43,565 nucleotides of DNA from Saccoglossus kowalevskii. Taxonomy: Eukaryota > Hemichordata > Enteropneusta > Harrimaniidae. How positions within the stretch are numbered: the first letter of the stretch is position 1; every line of letters begins with the position of its first letter. The DNA lies in NCBI RefSeq assembly GCF_000003605.2, contig NW_003131864.1, forward strand, positions 30,084-73,648. The letters run 5' to 3'. This document shows, piece by piece, positions 1-10,448 of this stretch. Position numbers and translations under genes: made by a program. The notes under the pieces are model-generated. The model did no database searches. It saw only the letters and a program-made list of their open reading frames with translations, and had not been told where the DNA came from.

Positions 1-214
1 CCACCCCCCCACCCCCCACCCCCGCTCATAGAGACTGCGTATTACAGTTGATTATAGTTCCTGGGCTCCCTGTGAGTAAAATTGATGTCATATATATTGT
101 TAAAGTATCTGTATTTTTAGTCTTTCTCAGTTGCAGTAGAAACCTAGATATCCTGTGTTGCTTTTACTTCAGAAATTTTGGCATGGTACATTTCACATTA
201 CTCTTTCATTCTAG
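1..214 (+). other. PPIL3: PPIL3 intron sequence at the left edge
   Basis: This stretch precedes the first visible PPIL3 exon and ends in a pyrimidine-rich tract and an AG at 213-214. It opens with a C-rich run at 1-23. None of the missing PPIL3 N-terminal residues is encoded here in any frame, so the upstream exons lie outside the window. Confidence 0.7.
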
Positions 215-323
215 AAATATTGCTGGATTTATGGTGCAAACTGGTGATCCTATGGGCACTGGTAAAGGTGGACAAAGTATCTGGGGAAAAAAATTTGAAG
301 ATGAAATTGTGGATTCATTGAAG
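215..323 (+). CDS. PPIL3: PPIL3 coding exon a
   Basis: The exon follows ttcattctag and ends at AAG|gtaagt. It starts with the third base of an Arg codon (phase 2 entry) and ends on a complete codon. It encodes [12 protein letters not shown] through VDSLK, the core of the active site. Confidence 0.93.
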
Positions 324-1024
324 GTAAGTAACCGCCAAAACAAGGCAATACTAGTAAACTTTTTTTATCTGATTTCTTCATTGATTACTGTAATAACAAG
401 GTTACGGTTTTGAGACATAATATTGTATTTTTCTTAATCTTTTTATAGCACAATGTGAGAGGAGTAGTTTCCATGGCAAACAGTGGCCCAGACACCAATG
501 CCTCGCAGTTTTTCATCACGTACGCAAAACAGCCTCATCTAGATATGAAATACACCATATTTGGAAAGTGAGTTGAATTTAAATGTTAAAGGTTGTATAC
601 TCTTAGCTATATTGCATTGTATAATTAATATTTTACCCAAACAACTACCATACCACATTTTCTTTATTAGTAGCACATGTGCTTATGGACATTCCAGGTG
701 TGTTTCTATGGGGATAACAAGTCATTTTTTAATGGTATCGTATACAAATACTGGAAATGTGCTTCTAATGGAGCAAAATTTGCTTTATCCAGCATTGAAT
801 AGTAATTTTTCTGAAAATGTAGTAAAATATAGAACTCACATTAGTGATTAACATTCATATTCTCTGCATGTGCATTTTTGTAGCTCATGCATGTTGTGAT
901 GTCTTTTCTAAGCAGACAATCTCTGGCTTTATCTGATACATTTTAATCTTGTTCAAAATACATAGCCAATAAGCTGTGTTACAAACTAGATGCACACAAT
1001 GGTTTAGTTCGTGTTAGTAAACTA

Positions 1025-1066
<42 letters not shown>

Positions 1067-1299
1067 ATGCCAAAAGTATTAGATGAAGATGAATCCTGTT
1101 GTAAGAAATTGACCTGTGGTCGGATTTTAGTAACATATCTTTATATATTTTCATCCTTAGAGTCATTGATGGATTTGAAACATTAGACGATCTGGAGAAG
1201 CTTCCAGTAAGCGAGAAGAACTATAAACCTTTGAATGATGTTCGGATGCGTAATATAACAATCCATGCAAATCCAATTGCTGATCAGGCCGATAACTAA
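215..1299 (+). CDS. PPIL3: PPIL3, cyclophilin-type peptidyl-prolyl isomerase (3' part; three exons)
   Basis: The coding parts are 215-323, 449-567 and 1161-1299, joined in frame by GT-AG introns. They give about 122 residues of a protein normally near 161, so roughly the first 40 are missing to the left. Visible cyclophilin landmarks are RN-I[10 protein letters not shown] with the catalytic Arg (split codon at 215) and the Phe-Met-x-Gln pocket, WGKKFEDE, the SQFFITY strand, and [17 protein letters not shown] His stands where cyclophilin A has Trp121, as in known PPIL3 proteins, which separates it from PPIL1 and CypA. The C-terminus ITIHANP is also PPIL3-like. The family catalyses prolyl cis-trans isomerisation and is found with the spliceosome in the nucleus. 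No frameshift or stop is seen. Identification is from remembered similarity; I ran no search. Confidence 0.95.
449..567 (+). CDS. PPIL3: PPIL3 coding exon b
   Basis: The acceptor is ctttttatag and the donor AA|gtgagt. Entry is phase 0 and exit is after two bases of a Lys codon. It encodes [11 protein letters not shown] through KYTIFG, including the SQFFITY strand. Confidence 0.93.
1027..1066. repeat. (GATT)n microsatellite
   Basis: About ten perfect GATT units lie inside the last PPIL3 intron, 95 bases before the acceptor. The length is likely to vary between individuals. Confidence 0.95.
1161..1299 (+). CDS. PPIL3: PPIL3 terminal coding exon
   Basis: It follows tcatccttag, completes the split Lys codon and runs [15 protein letters not shown] to a TAA at 1297-1299. 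The tail after ITIHANP is a few residues longer than in vertebrates (ADQADN). Confidence 0.93.
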
Positions 1300-1691
1300 T
1301 GAAGACCAACACATGAGGGCGCTGTCCTTACTGGCTGAACATTTACCAACATTCATACTAGTTAAGCTTACAAGTGTTTAATACAATGTCGACTACAAGG
1401 TTTATTTTTTTGTCTCGAATATCAGTTTTAACAAAATCAGACTGAATTGAATAGACCTTATGCATAACTCGAAACTGCCTAGTCAGGCTGGACAAAAAAT
1501 TATTTTCACATCTGTTTTATTTTGGAATATTCAACTTGAGATTTTTCTTTCATACATACATATTATTATTTATTCACTTGATTTCCCTCTCTCGAATTAT
1601 CAGTGAAATTCGCAAAATTAAACCATGTAAAAACACAAAAATACTTTATTGTTGTACAATCGTATTAGTGAATTTAAAACTTTGTCAGAAT

Positions 1692-1697
1692 AATAAA
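1692..1697 (+). promoter_or_regulatory. PPIL3: candidate PPIL3 poly(A) signal, proximal
   Basis: AATAAA lies about 390 bases after the PPIL3 stop codon. The following 60 bases include T-rich and TG-rich stretches. The choice between this and the distal site cannot be made without transcripts. Confidence 0.4.
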
Positions 1698-2213
1698 TTT
1701 AAAATCCAGGGAAAAAATGTTTATTTTGTACTTTGACTCACTCAATAATTTCCCCTCCCTATATTTGTGCGTGTACATGTGCGTGTGCACCTGTCACATA
1801 TCATATCATATCATACCGGTACATGTGGACCTGCATTTATTTTGTGATCCAATTCAAAAATGGCTGAGTGATGACATTTTAGTGCTAAAAATACATGAAA
1901 AGCAAACATTTCTGCCATTTTGAAGTTTGTGCATGAACATATTTTATTCAAATTTAATTTGGCACATACATTGAACATAATTGAACCTTAATTTCCTACG
2001 ATTAGTTTCAAAATCGCCAAATGGTGGCCATTTCGTTTTAACGAATGCTCCAGTTTGTATTATGTCTGTCATACGTCTGTTGGTCATAATGAAGACAAAT
2101 ATGTCATGTATCTGTAGTTGTACTACTAGCATGGACTGTAATTACTACTATAAATCCACTATTGTATTAAAGCGGGAATACCTATAAATCTGTTTCTTTG
2201 ATTATTAGTTTTA

Positions 2214-2219
2214 ATAAAA
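2214..2219 (+). promoter_or_regulatory. PPIL3: candidate PPIL3 poly(A) signal, distal
   Basis: AATAAA is followed within 20 bases by a GT-rich stretch (ttttctgtgtc), a classic arrangement. It would give a 3' UTR of about 930 bases. Confidence 0.4.
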
Positions 2220-2638
2220 TGTTTTCTGTGTCATTAGTGTCAATTTTTAATGGTCATTGCCAAAATGTGGACACTGAAAACATAGCATATATGATATATA
2301 TAGACGTTGTACATTAAATCACTTGCAAGTGAAAAAAGATGTCTGTGGGTTTGCGTCCATGTCTCAAGAGGGCGCCATCTATTGAAATCCAGTTTTGTCA
2401 AGCAAACCTCAAGGATTATGGGCCCTGGGTGAAATTTGTTGCCATTTTGAGAGGTTAAACCCCTCTCTGATGATTTTATATCTCATTCCCCATAATAGTT
2501 CCCACCTTGTGACAGAATTCAAAGCAATGGTGACTACTCAACCTTCAGTTTTCACATCACATTTTTTACTCCTGTGTGTGAAGCACGCAATGAGAGTCTT
2601 GCAGTTAGTCTGTCTGTATATGTGAGTGTCTGTTCATG

Positions 2639-3125
2639 CATATTAATTACCTAATTTGCATAATAATTATTCAATTTTCGGCTTTTCCACTGATATCTCA
2701 AGTACTAATCATCACATTTCAATAAAACTTGGTACATAGATGCTCTAGGACAATGCAAAGATCTCCTTAGATTGGGGTTAAAATCTGGGCATATTAATTA
2801 TCTAATTCGCATAAAGATTTGTCAATTTTCGGTTTTTCCACTAATATCTCGAGTACTAATCATTCCATTTCAATGAAACTTGGTAGATGGATGCTCTAGG
2901 ACAATGCACAGACCTGCTCAGTTTTGGGTTAAAATCTGTTAATATTAATTCCCTAATAATAATAATATATAATTTTTTGGTTCTAAACACATTTCAATTA
3001 AACTTGGTACATAGATGGTATGTGAAGTTGCCCAGACCTTATTAGTTTTACACTCAAATGTTTGCATATTAATTAGTCAGTTCTCAGCTTTTCCATCAAT
3101 ATCTCAAGTACAAATCATACCGTAA
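2639..3125 (+). repeat. ~150-base tandem repeat, about 3.3 units (LINE-tail type)
   Basis: Units begin with catattaatta near 2639, 2790, 2940 and 3065 (spacings 151, 150 and 125; the last is partial). Each carries the blocks TTTTCGGCTTTTCCAC, ATATCTCAAGTACTAATCAT, CATTTCAATnAAACTTGGTA and ATGCTCTAGGACAATGCA. The same unit occurs inverted at about 7670-7780 and 8340-8526, where it directly follows a LINE C-terminus, so this array is probably the 3' tail of a LINE copy whose body is gone. Confidence 0.85.
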
Positions 3126-3837
3126 TTCTGAATTCATTTTTAATGTGTCTCCAATACTCTCAGCACACGGGGGTTCTTTCTAAGCTTTCTTATGTTTTGT
3201 GTAACGAAAAAAACTATACTAACTTAACTCGGACTGTGTCATTTTCAATGTCTTGTTCACTCATACAAAACTTACGCAAATACATTGCTTGCAAAAGTCA
3301 CAGTCGTATAAAGATTAGGTGAGTACATTGGTAAATTGCAATGTAATATTGGAGTGTATCACCAACTAAATAGTGAAAGCAGATCATTTTGCCCGTCAAA
3401 TATTTAGGCAAAAGAAACACACATCAATTTTGATCGCAAATTTGAGGTAACACACAGACGGTACAAAAGCTCCTTGATAGCTCTATGCGTGTAGGCGATA
3501 GAATGAGACAATAGCCTTTTATATCGAGTAACTTTCTGTCATTTCATCCTGAAAATTTAGAAGCAGATATTAGGTGTAGTTGAAGAAACGCTATTGGGAA
3601 TAACTTTGTATAGAATCATAACTATTTATCACTCAAATTGTGTGTTTTGAAGCCCTCTATCGATTGTACATCATAAAATGCAAATCCTGATCAAAAGTTG
3701 ATAATGACTTTTCAGTTTATTTACTTATTGTAGCTGATGTCCATTTAAGTCGTGAATGCCAATTTGTTAATATGACTAATTCTAATAACGGTTTCCAAGG
3801 AAGTAAAAAGTTCAAATAGAGAGTGAAAAGTATGAAG
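3126..3837. other. no feature recognised
   Basis: AT-rich sequence without a convincing frame, inverted repeat or similarity to other parts of the window. Confidence 0.5.
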
Positions 3838-5075
3838 ACTTTTATAAACACAATAATATTTACAGATAGATGGGTAAATGTAAGAAATGCACTATATAGA
3901 TCTGAAATTAATCATGCATTGAACTTATTTGAGAAATTTTAGCGGAAATGTAAATCTGTTTAAAATAAAATCATCTAATACAAGTACAAATAAGTCCCAT
4001 CATCCATGGTTTGATAGTGTAATTAATTTCTCAAATTCCGGTTAAATAGATAATCCGATTTACTTAATTATAGAGAAAGCTAAAATGTATTTAAGAACAT
4101 TTGCAAAAATGTGCGTACTAAGAAGAATTAAAACATGAAATGTTGACGGGGTAGCGATAATAAAACATTATGATAATAAGGCATTCAGATTATAACAGTT
4201 TCGACATCACAGTGATTTGAATATTTCAAAATCTATTTCATCCTACTACTTAGCATAATTTAGTCACTCAGCCAAATTTAAACGGTAATTATGACAATAA
4301 TTTGTAATGATATTAAATTCACAAACTTAAAAGTTGCAAAGCACCATATCATTTTTACTTTACAAGTAATAATACAGGACATGTGAGCAAGAAATAATAC
4401 AGTTTTGTTGCTTATTTAATTTAGTTGATTTTGCCAAAAAATGTGATACTACGTGTGAATCATAACCTTTTTTCGATGTCGATTCTACGTCTGGAATAAA
4501 ATTATTAAAGTATGTATGCCATGGTTAAATCTGGTGTGGGAGTTCGTCCTACAACACCGATCAATTATCTGTCTGGTGGGTGTGCGTCAGGGCTGCAAAT
4601 TGAGTTTGTTTTTGCTATGCTCATTAGGGAACTAAAAATTACACAGCAATTGTTTGACTTATTTCGTTCACTTTATGTATATGACGTACGTTTTACGGAC
4701 ACTATTTATGGATGACAGAGGTTGATAATAGTTCTTAGTTTAGTCACTGTCAAGTGGAGGTCAAAAAAATAATATATTAAAAAATGGTGGAAAATTGAGA
4801 AGTTCAGAGAAATTACTGTACAAGGGTCATAAAATCGAGATTGGTACTTATTAAAAATACGTGGGCATTGTTTTTTAATTAAGTTGAAACTTTTGATTCA
4901 AAGCAATGCAAAGCTGACCGATTAAGAAAAAGGGCGATGGTTATCATCAACCGTTATACTAGGCATATAAAGAACTTTCGTGCTACCTATATGTTAATAT
5001 TTTTCTCACAGTACGAACGACTAATATTAATTTACAGATCGGAGCTATGGGGGCTATAAGACGTGTACGTATGAC
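3838..5075 (+). mobile_element. decayed LINE (endonuclease-RT linker, RT and thumb remnants)
   Basis: Short pieces of a non-LTR retrotransposon ORF2 appear in the expected order with frameshifts and stops. Near 3868-3940, DRWVNVRNALYR and INHALNLFEKF resemble the linker before the RT. At 3990-4028, KSHHPWFDSVINF matches the common PWFD motif. At 4512-4572, MYAMVKSGVGV, and at 4578-4640 in another frame, VGVRQGCKLS, match the RT motif before the FxLFINxL helix. Near 5020-5062, ERLILIYRSELWGL matches the thumb motif with YGSEIWG. The original element would be jockey/CR1-like. Nothing intact remains, so it is a dead copy. Confidence 0.75.
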
Positions 5076-5402
5076 TGCATTGCAAATGTGCATTACAGCT
5101 ACTGTGAATGGCATTTAGATGTTAATGATAACAATCCAAATGTTATCGGTTAACTTGACCAGGCCCTTATCCCTTATTTTTAAATGGTGGTTGAAATTAT
5201 AAACAATGTCAAATTATTATACAAAGATTGTAAAACATGTATATACGTATATCTTGTTGGTCAGGGATGACGAGTGTAAGGGAAACACATTTGGAAACAC
5301 AAGTGTGAAATATCCATAATAGATACTGGTTTGGTTATGCCTGGCTCAAACAAGGGGTTCGCGATGTTCTTTCTGTGTTCTGCCAAAGACACATGGTATG
5401 AG

Positions 5403-5442
5403 CATGGAAGGTACTAACGGACTTACCTTAGTACCTTCCATT
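5403..5442. repeat. 40-base fold-back with 7-base flanking direct repeats
   Basis: Perfect 14-base arms (ATGGAAGGTACTAA at 5404-5417 and its complement at 5428-5441) surround a 10-base loop. The unit is bracketed by GTATGAG at 5396-5402 and again at 5443-5449, which looks like a target-site duplication around a minimal insertion or an excision product. Confidence 0.7.
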
Positions 5443-5449
5443 GTATGAG

Positions 5450-6766
5450 TTAATGGCGGACATAATGCTCCAGTATGGGTAGTTACATTTGTTTTGTACT
5501 GTGAAGCAATCCCCTAACATTGAACGTTACGGCTACGTTGTTTAAGTCTAGCAGTTGATCATAAACATAATTTAGAGCGATTGTGAGAAGAATGTCATTC
5601 AGATAATATCATTTCATTGTTAGTGGCATTTGTATCAACCATTAAGAGGCTGCCTTACTGCCTTTCCGGGCAACACTAAACTATAACTTGCAATCTCTCA
5701 CTCAACTTTTTCCCAGTAACAACTCTCATAATTTATTTATTCTATGATTCAAACTTAAGAAAGAAGCCTTGAACCAATAATAATATACGTTACGTGCTTA
5801 CTGTGGTATATTTTATGCTGGATGTAAATTGTATTGGCTTGGGGCCTAGATAATAATACATACATACAACTCAACAGTAAGTCATATAAGGACAAAAGTG
5901 TGCCAATATTAGTTCCCAAAATTTGTAAATTTCAAGAATTTGTCACCATTTATTGAACCATTTGTAGACAACAGACCTAGGAATAGCTAAAAAACTACTA
6001 GTATCAGAAGGAATTAAGTTTAAGATAAATAATCGCCAAGCCCTAGTCGCCAAATTTGAACACCAACAATTATCTTGTCACTATCCACCACAGCAGATTT
6101 TCTTATGTTTGATAACTTTGTTATTTTACTTGATATTAAGAAACTTTGGATTGAATTAACCAAAGGTTTAGCAAAGGTTGATAATAAATGACAGACATAG
6201 CGGACATCACAATAGACTGTGATTGTTACATCAGCCATCAGTACTCTGTCTATAATAATATGCTAAGATTATCATAAGAATGTTCAAACATGTTGTGTCT
6301 AGTTTTCACCCATAATTGTCTATGCGCTAGCTCGTTTCTTTTATGCATCTCCTTGACTATCTTTCTCATGTAAAAAATGAATTTAGAAATGTGATAGTCC
6401 TTGATGATCACTACGTCGCCAATTTTCAAATTAGGTGTAGGCATCAACCACTTGAAGTACATTTATGTATTTAAGATGGATATTTCTCCTGTCAGCATTT
6501 CCAGAATAGCAAAGCTAAATACTAAACTTCACTTGTTTACAATGGTTAACTGGATACATATTCTTATTTGTAAGACACGACGGTAGCTATAAACCCTTCA
6601 TCATAAGCAGCAGTGACAATATTAGCATATCACTGGCATTATTTGGTGTTATAGGTTCATTGTTAATTTTATGTTCAATTATAATTTTACTTCCTGAAAA
6701 CCTCAACTACATTTTTCCTTTTAAGGGATAATTTCTAAAACTTCTTTACTCATCCACTTTGTGAGA
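5450..6766. other. no feature recognised
   Basis: AT-rich intergenic sequence. Overlapping short open frames on both strands near 6020-6590 show no domain, no splice context and no repeat similarity. Confidence 0.5.
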
Positions 6767-7003
6767 GCGTCCTCCAATAAAAAAAAAACATGGCTGCCAT
6801 CAGGGTTTGACCGGACTCCACACAAAGAAGTTCGCTGATTGTGTTTTAAAATTTTTGGATTTTGGCTTCCCATGATGTATCATTGGGAGGAAAAGATGTA
6901 TAATAATAAGTTATTACGAGGATGCCGCAAGACAGTACGCCGTCGCATCGACCCCCGCGCATACTCCCACTGTACTGTCTTCGTGCATACTTTTCGGTAT
7001 TCT
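6767..7003 (+). mobile_element. composite repeat with terminal hairpin, copy 1 (right end damaged)
   Basis: It starts with gcgtcctccaataaa, then a ~125-base body including catggctgcc, tttgaccggactccacac and ggaaaagatgtataataata, then the left arm of a hairpin (ttattacgaggatgcc, gacagtacgc) and the right arm (gtactgtctt, gtgcatactttt, ggtatt). The outermost right arm is lost. Related copies are at 21597-21875 (inverted) and 42762-43025. Confidence 0.8.
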
Positions 7004-7260
7004 CTTTTCATATTCTACTACCAAATAAGTAACATCATTATTTGAACAACATAACATTTTTGGTAGTCCTGGCGCTGATTCTTTCTGACCCTTGCAATAA
7101 AAGCTTATTTAGACTGATACCCCAATAATCATCACTACAGTCAAAGACTACCCTGATCTTTCTTGTTTGTGGATTGTAAAACCTGCGGTGTGTAAAATAC
7201 GTTCTCCCGCCAACAGCCTCATCTTCTGCAGGTTTTTTTTCAGCATGTAACTAGTCTATC
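7004..7260. other. no feature recognised
   Basis: Non-coding sequence between the composite repeat and the ATTCC array. Confidence 0.5.
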
Positions 7261-7305
7261 ATTCCATTCCATTCCATTCCATTCCATTCCATTCCATTCC
7301 ATTCC
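7261..7305. repeat. (ATTCC)9 satellite-like microsatellite
   Basis: Nine perfect ATTCC units lie eleven bases left of an hAT-like element's target-site duplication. Confidence 0.95.
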
Positions 7306-7323
7306 TCCACGCACCTGTTGTTT

Positions 7324-7485
7324 CAGTAGCGGATCCAGAGGGGGGCCAGGGGCCATGGCCCCTCCCAAACGCATGACGATTCATATCATCTGGATTATGC
7401 ATAGCTTCTCTCCGATTTACGCTCCGTATATCTTAAGCGAAGCTTGGACCCCCCCCCCCCATACATTTTGCTGGATTCGCCACTT
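7324..7485. mobile_element. hAT-like MITE, 162 bases
   Basis: Imperfect terminal inverted repeats are CAGTAGCGGATCCAG on the left and the complement of AAGTGGCGAATCCAG on the right (12 of 15 match). Flanks TGTTGTTT (7316-7323) and TGTTGTAT (7486-7493) form a near-perfect 8-base target-site duplication, as expected for hAT. The interior contains GC-rich stretches and a C12 run and codes for nothing. Confidence 0.75.
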
Positions 7486-7669
7486 TGTTGTATTCGTATA
7501 TCAAAAAGGTAGTTCAGCCTGAGAGTGACCGTTAACAGCTCCATCGTATCTCTCACACTCTTCTTAAATTGTTTATCTCCTACAGAATATACAGACTCAT
7601 CATCTATAGTTCTCTCACTAAATCTTAAATTATTTATGCACCAAGATTCATTGAAATAAGATCTTAAGT

Positions 7670-7780
7670 ACTAAACTAAAAATTAATAATTATTAGGCAG
7701 ATTAGCTAATTAATATGAACAGATTTTAACCAACAAATTAGCAGATCTGTGCATTGTCCTAGAGTATCTATATAGTTTTA
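7670..7780 (-). repeat. fragment of the ~150-base LINE-tail unit (inverted)
   Basis: Read on the minus strand it contains the agagtatct/ctaggacaatgcacag and gttaaaatctgtt blocks, then the attaatta box of the array at 2639-3125. Confidence 0.65.
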
Positions 7781-7794
7781 TAGCAGTGTTCGTG

Positions 7795-8330
7795 CTATAC
7801 GAAGTACGGGCTATGATTTAAGCTAATCTCGTATGTTTGCATGTCAGATAGGGGGCAAACGGTGGTTAGCATGGACTTAGGAACGCCCAAACTTTGTAAG
7901 AATATACACAAATCTTCAGTCATTTTAACTAGGAATACTCTACGGTTCTGGAACAATACCAAAACAAATTCAGAAAATGCAGACTGCAGAATAACAGATG
8001 GTAGGCAGCTAGACTCATCTATTTCTTTATCAAGAACAATTTCCCTAGGTGTGCTCGTGTTGATTGTCATGTCGGAAATGGCATGCCGAAATGACTACAT
8101 GTAATTTGAATATAATTCAAAAAAAACATTGTAAATAGTAAATAAAATACCTTTTTCCCCGCTTAGCCCGCATCAAGCGTCCACGCACACTTCGTTAGCC
8201 CGTGCTAAGGGTCTGGAAAACAGGCCAGATTTCATCCGTACTTAGCATTTTTTAGTCCCTTCTAAGCTTTCACAAAGATAATTTTCTTAGCACGGGCTAA
8301 TGTATTTGACCTCTTAGCCCGTGCTAAGTA
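7795..8330. repeat. unclassified element with TTAGCCCGTGCTAA motifs
   Basis: The near-palindromic 14-mer TTAGCCCGTGCTAA occurs in direct orientation near 8196 and 8310 and inverted (TTAGCACGGGCTAA) near 8284. Degenerate relatives lie near 7800-7812 (tacgggctat) and 8163. Between the two clusters is a minus-strand open frame (8070-7795, 91 residues, MTINTSTPREIVLDKEIDES at its start) with a normal amino-acid mix but no domain I recognise; an 87-residue frame overlaps on the plus strand. This may be a small transposon with repeated subterminal transposase sites. Confidence 0.4.
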
Positions 8331-8339
8331 CCTACGCTT

Positions 8340-8526
8340 GAATACTACTATTGAAATTTGACGACTAGTGGCAAAGCCGAAAATTGGCAAATTTGGTGAT
8401 TCAAGTTAATATGCACAGACCCCCCCCCCCAAACACTTCTGTGTATAGAGCATCTCTATACTAATTTACATTGAAATGTAATGAGTAGTACTTGAAATAT
8501 CAGCAGAAAAGCCGAAAATTTACTAA
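8340..8526 (-). repeat. LINE 3' tail, ~1.3 degenerate ~150-base units
   Basis: On the minus strand this directly follows the LINE stop codon at 8527 and contains aattttcggcttttctgctgatatttcaagtac, related to the plus-strand array at 2639-3125, then a G10 run and a second ttttcggcttt block. Confidence 0.75.
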
Positions 8527-8657
8527 TTATGTGAAGTTATGCCTATCATCCCTCTTGGGACATAGACCACCAACAAGATTGCTCCAACCAGGCCGGTCCT
8601 GTGCCAGTTTTTCCACTTCTCCCCAGGTATAGCCCAGCTTCCGGACATCAGCCTCAA
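8527..8657 (-). mobile_element. LINE ORF2 C-terminal fragment
   Basis: A continuous minus-strand frame reads EADVRKLGYTWGEVEKLAQD, then RPGWSNLVGGLCPKRDDRHN, and ends in TAA at 8527-8529. The pattern W-x-E-(x)4-A-x-DR-x-x-W-x-x-L-V-x-x-L-C is the conserved end of many LINE ORF2 proteins (RTE/CR1-like). The fragment is 5'-truncated at about 8657, the usual fate of LINE insertions, and retains its stop and tail. Its frame is undamaged, so it is younger than the other LINE pieces here. Confidence 0.8.
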
Positions 8658-8671
8658 TTAAGTAAATTAGG

Positions 8672-8883
8672 TACTGTAGAATACTTTATTTTCGCTTGAA
8701 ATTTATTTTCGCTATTTTCGCTGATTGGATGATTCCGTGAAAATAAAATCCAGCGAATATACTTTTTTTCCTATATTTCACATTAAATTCATCAAAAATC
8801 AGTGAGAATAAATTCCATACAAAACACCCAAAAAGCCTTTTCAGCAAAAATTAATTCCAGCGAAAATAAAGTATTCCACAGTA
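8672..8883. mobile_element. MITE family 1 (mariner-type), copy A
   Basis: Ends are TA+CTGTAGAATACTTTATTTT and its complement +TA; subterminal TTTTCGC blocks face inward. Six copies of about 180-213 bases occur (8672, 11899, 13711, 14226, 17474, 40924). TA at both ends and CTGTA termini indicate Tc1/mariner-type mobilisation. Each end carries AATAAA when read outward. Confidence 0.9.
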
Positions 8884-9871
8884 ATTAATATCTATGGATG
8901 TTTACACAAAACGAACTAGGTATGCACATCGTCTCAGAGCATTCTAATTTGTTCATTATATGTACTGGTAATTTATAAAGGGCTTAAAGGGCTTACATAC
9001 ATTTTTAGTGGTAAATTATTATGGTAGAAGGAGGCTATAAAACGTTTCTTTACCTCTTATAAATATGCTAAATTTTCTTCAGGTTTTTTTTTTTTGCAAA
9101 CAACTTTCATTTTTTGGGGTAAATTACAGAAATCTACTGAATATGAAGAGCTATCACCTTATTTTATTATCTGCAGGCATAGATGAAAAACAAGCATGAG
9201 GATAATTTGACCACTGGCCCACTGTCATCTACCCTAGTCAGTCACACATGGAATCAAGGGGGCGAGTGCGAGTCATTCCCCCATCCCGAGAAAGTAGAAA
9301 CAAGAACTATTGCATAATAAATACACAAATCCAGCTTAATCATTAAAAATTAGTTTATTGAACACCTATTGCACTAAAACATGTTCCCAAAGTATTCTTC
9401 ACATACCACAGTAGTATAGTTCTAAACAATTGCTACTGTCAGTGAATTACCTACTAGTATACTAACTCACTTAATTTACAAATGGCGTGTATACAATCTG
9501 ATTAAAATGTATGGTAGGTAAAAGTTCTGTTTGCAATGACCAGATTATATTATGGCGGCTGGTGTACAATGCAAATAAAATTCAACAGCTTTCCTCTGAC
9601 AGGATTTGTCAACCAATTAAAACTCAGCTTACTAAAATGCTACTACATGTACATTGTATTAAGCAGCCTGTAACAAAAGCTCTGATTGGCAACTGAAGAC
9701 TTGAACAAGATGGTGTTAGAGGGCTGAACACTGAAGGCCATAAACTGGTGACTGTACAAGTCAGTGGGTGTAACTAAAATATTAGAGATTATGGGGTTCA
9801 TAAATATGTGTGATGAAGCTCCTCACAAAATCAAAATTTTGCTCCATGGTAATCTAAAAACAAGCAGCCTC
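8884..9871. other. no feature recognised
   Basis: Non-coding AT-rich sequence. A G/C-rich patch near 9255-9295 resembles an element end but has no partner that I can find. Confidence 0.5.
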
Positions 9872-10448
9872 TCGGCTGAGATAGCTCCGCTGTTAGCAAT
9901 GCACATTTCAATTAAAGAACAGAAGATATCATTAGAAAATGAACAATATGCATAGTATCAATGCAATGGGACTTGCTGTTTTCAACAAGAATTCAAAAAT
10001 ATAATTTTTAACCATAAATGACTGTGGTTTTTAACAAGAAGAAAATATCACTTTTTACCAAAAATGACAAAAATATTTACCAAAATTAGAGAATTAAAGA
10101 TATCATTACAAAATGAACAAATTTGAGAGTGGTCCACATGTAGTACCTATATATGTAATATCAAAGCAATTGGACTTGCGGTTTTTAACAAGTCGAAAAT
10201 ATCACTTTTTACCAAAAATGACAAAAATATTCACCAAAATTAGAGAATTGAAGATATGATCATGAAATGAACAAATCTGAGAGAGGTCTACCCAAGGTAC
10301 ATATTCACCAAGTATCAAAGCATTCAGGCTTGTAGTTTTCAAGAAGAAGTCGAAAAAGTAAAACATTGACACGGACGCCGGACACAGACGTCGGACAATC
10401 ACTCATATGATAAGCTCCGCTCGACAAAGTCGACAGCCGAGCTAAAAA
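9872..10448. mobile_element. AGCTCCGCTGT repeat family, copy 1 (with internal tandem units)
   Basis: The left end reads tcggctgagatAGCTCCGCTGT; the right end reads aagctccgctcgacaaagtcgacagccgagctaaaaa in pieces, so short inverted ends and a subterminal hairpin (gctcCGCTCGAC/GTCGACagccgagc) are present. The interior has about three ~180-base units with caagaa, atatcactttttaccaaaaa, tgacaaaaatattcacc and aaaatgaacaaat. Other copies: 38257-38627 and ends at 39639-39722 and 40541-40667. No coding capacity; the class is uncertain (Helitron-like or fold-back). Confidence 0.75.

Larger units (their letters stand above)
1300..2638. other. PPIL3 3' UTR and downstream sequence
   Basis: This begins with the PPIL3 3' UTR. 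Two AATAAA hexamers could end the transcript, the first about 390 bases past the stop. Beyond about 2240 the sequence is simple and non-coding; short open frames on both strands lack codon bias or recognisable motifs. Confidence 0.6.

Noticed and set aside
2639-3125. Regular repeats that could suggest a CRISPR-like array
   Set aside because: Units are ~150 bases and similar throughout, without the repeat-spacer pattern, and the surroundings are eukaryotic.
4512-4715. 67-codon plus-strand frame as a gene
   Set aside because: It is part of a frameshifted LINE reverse transcriptase; the RT motif continues in another frame.
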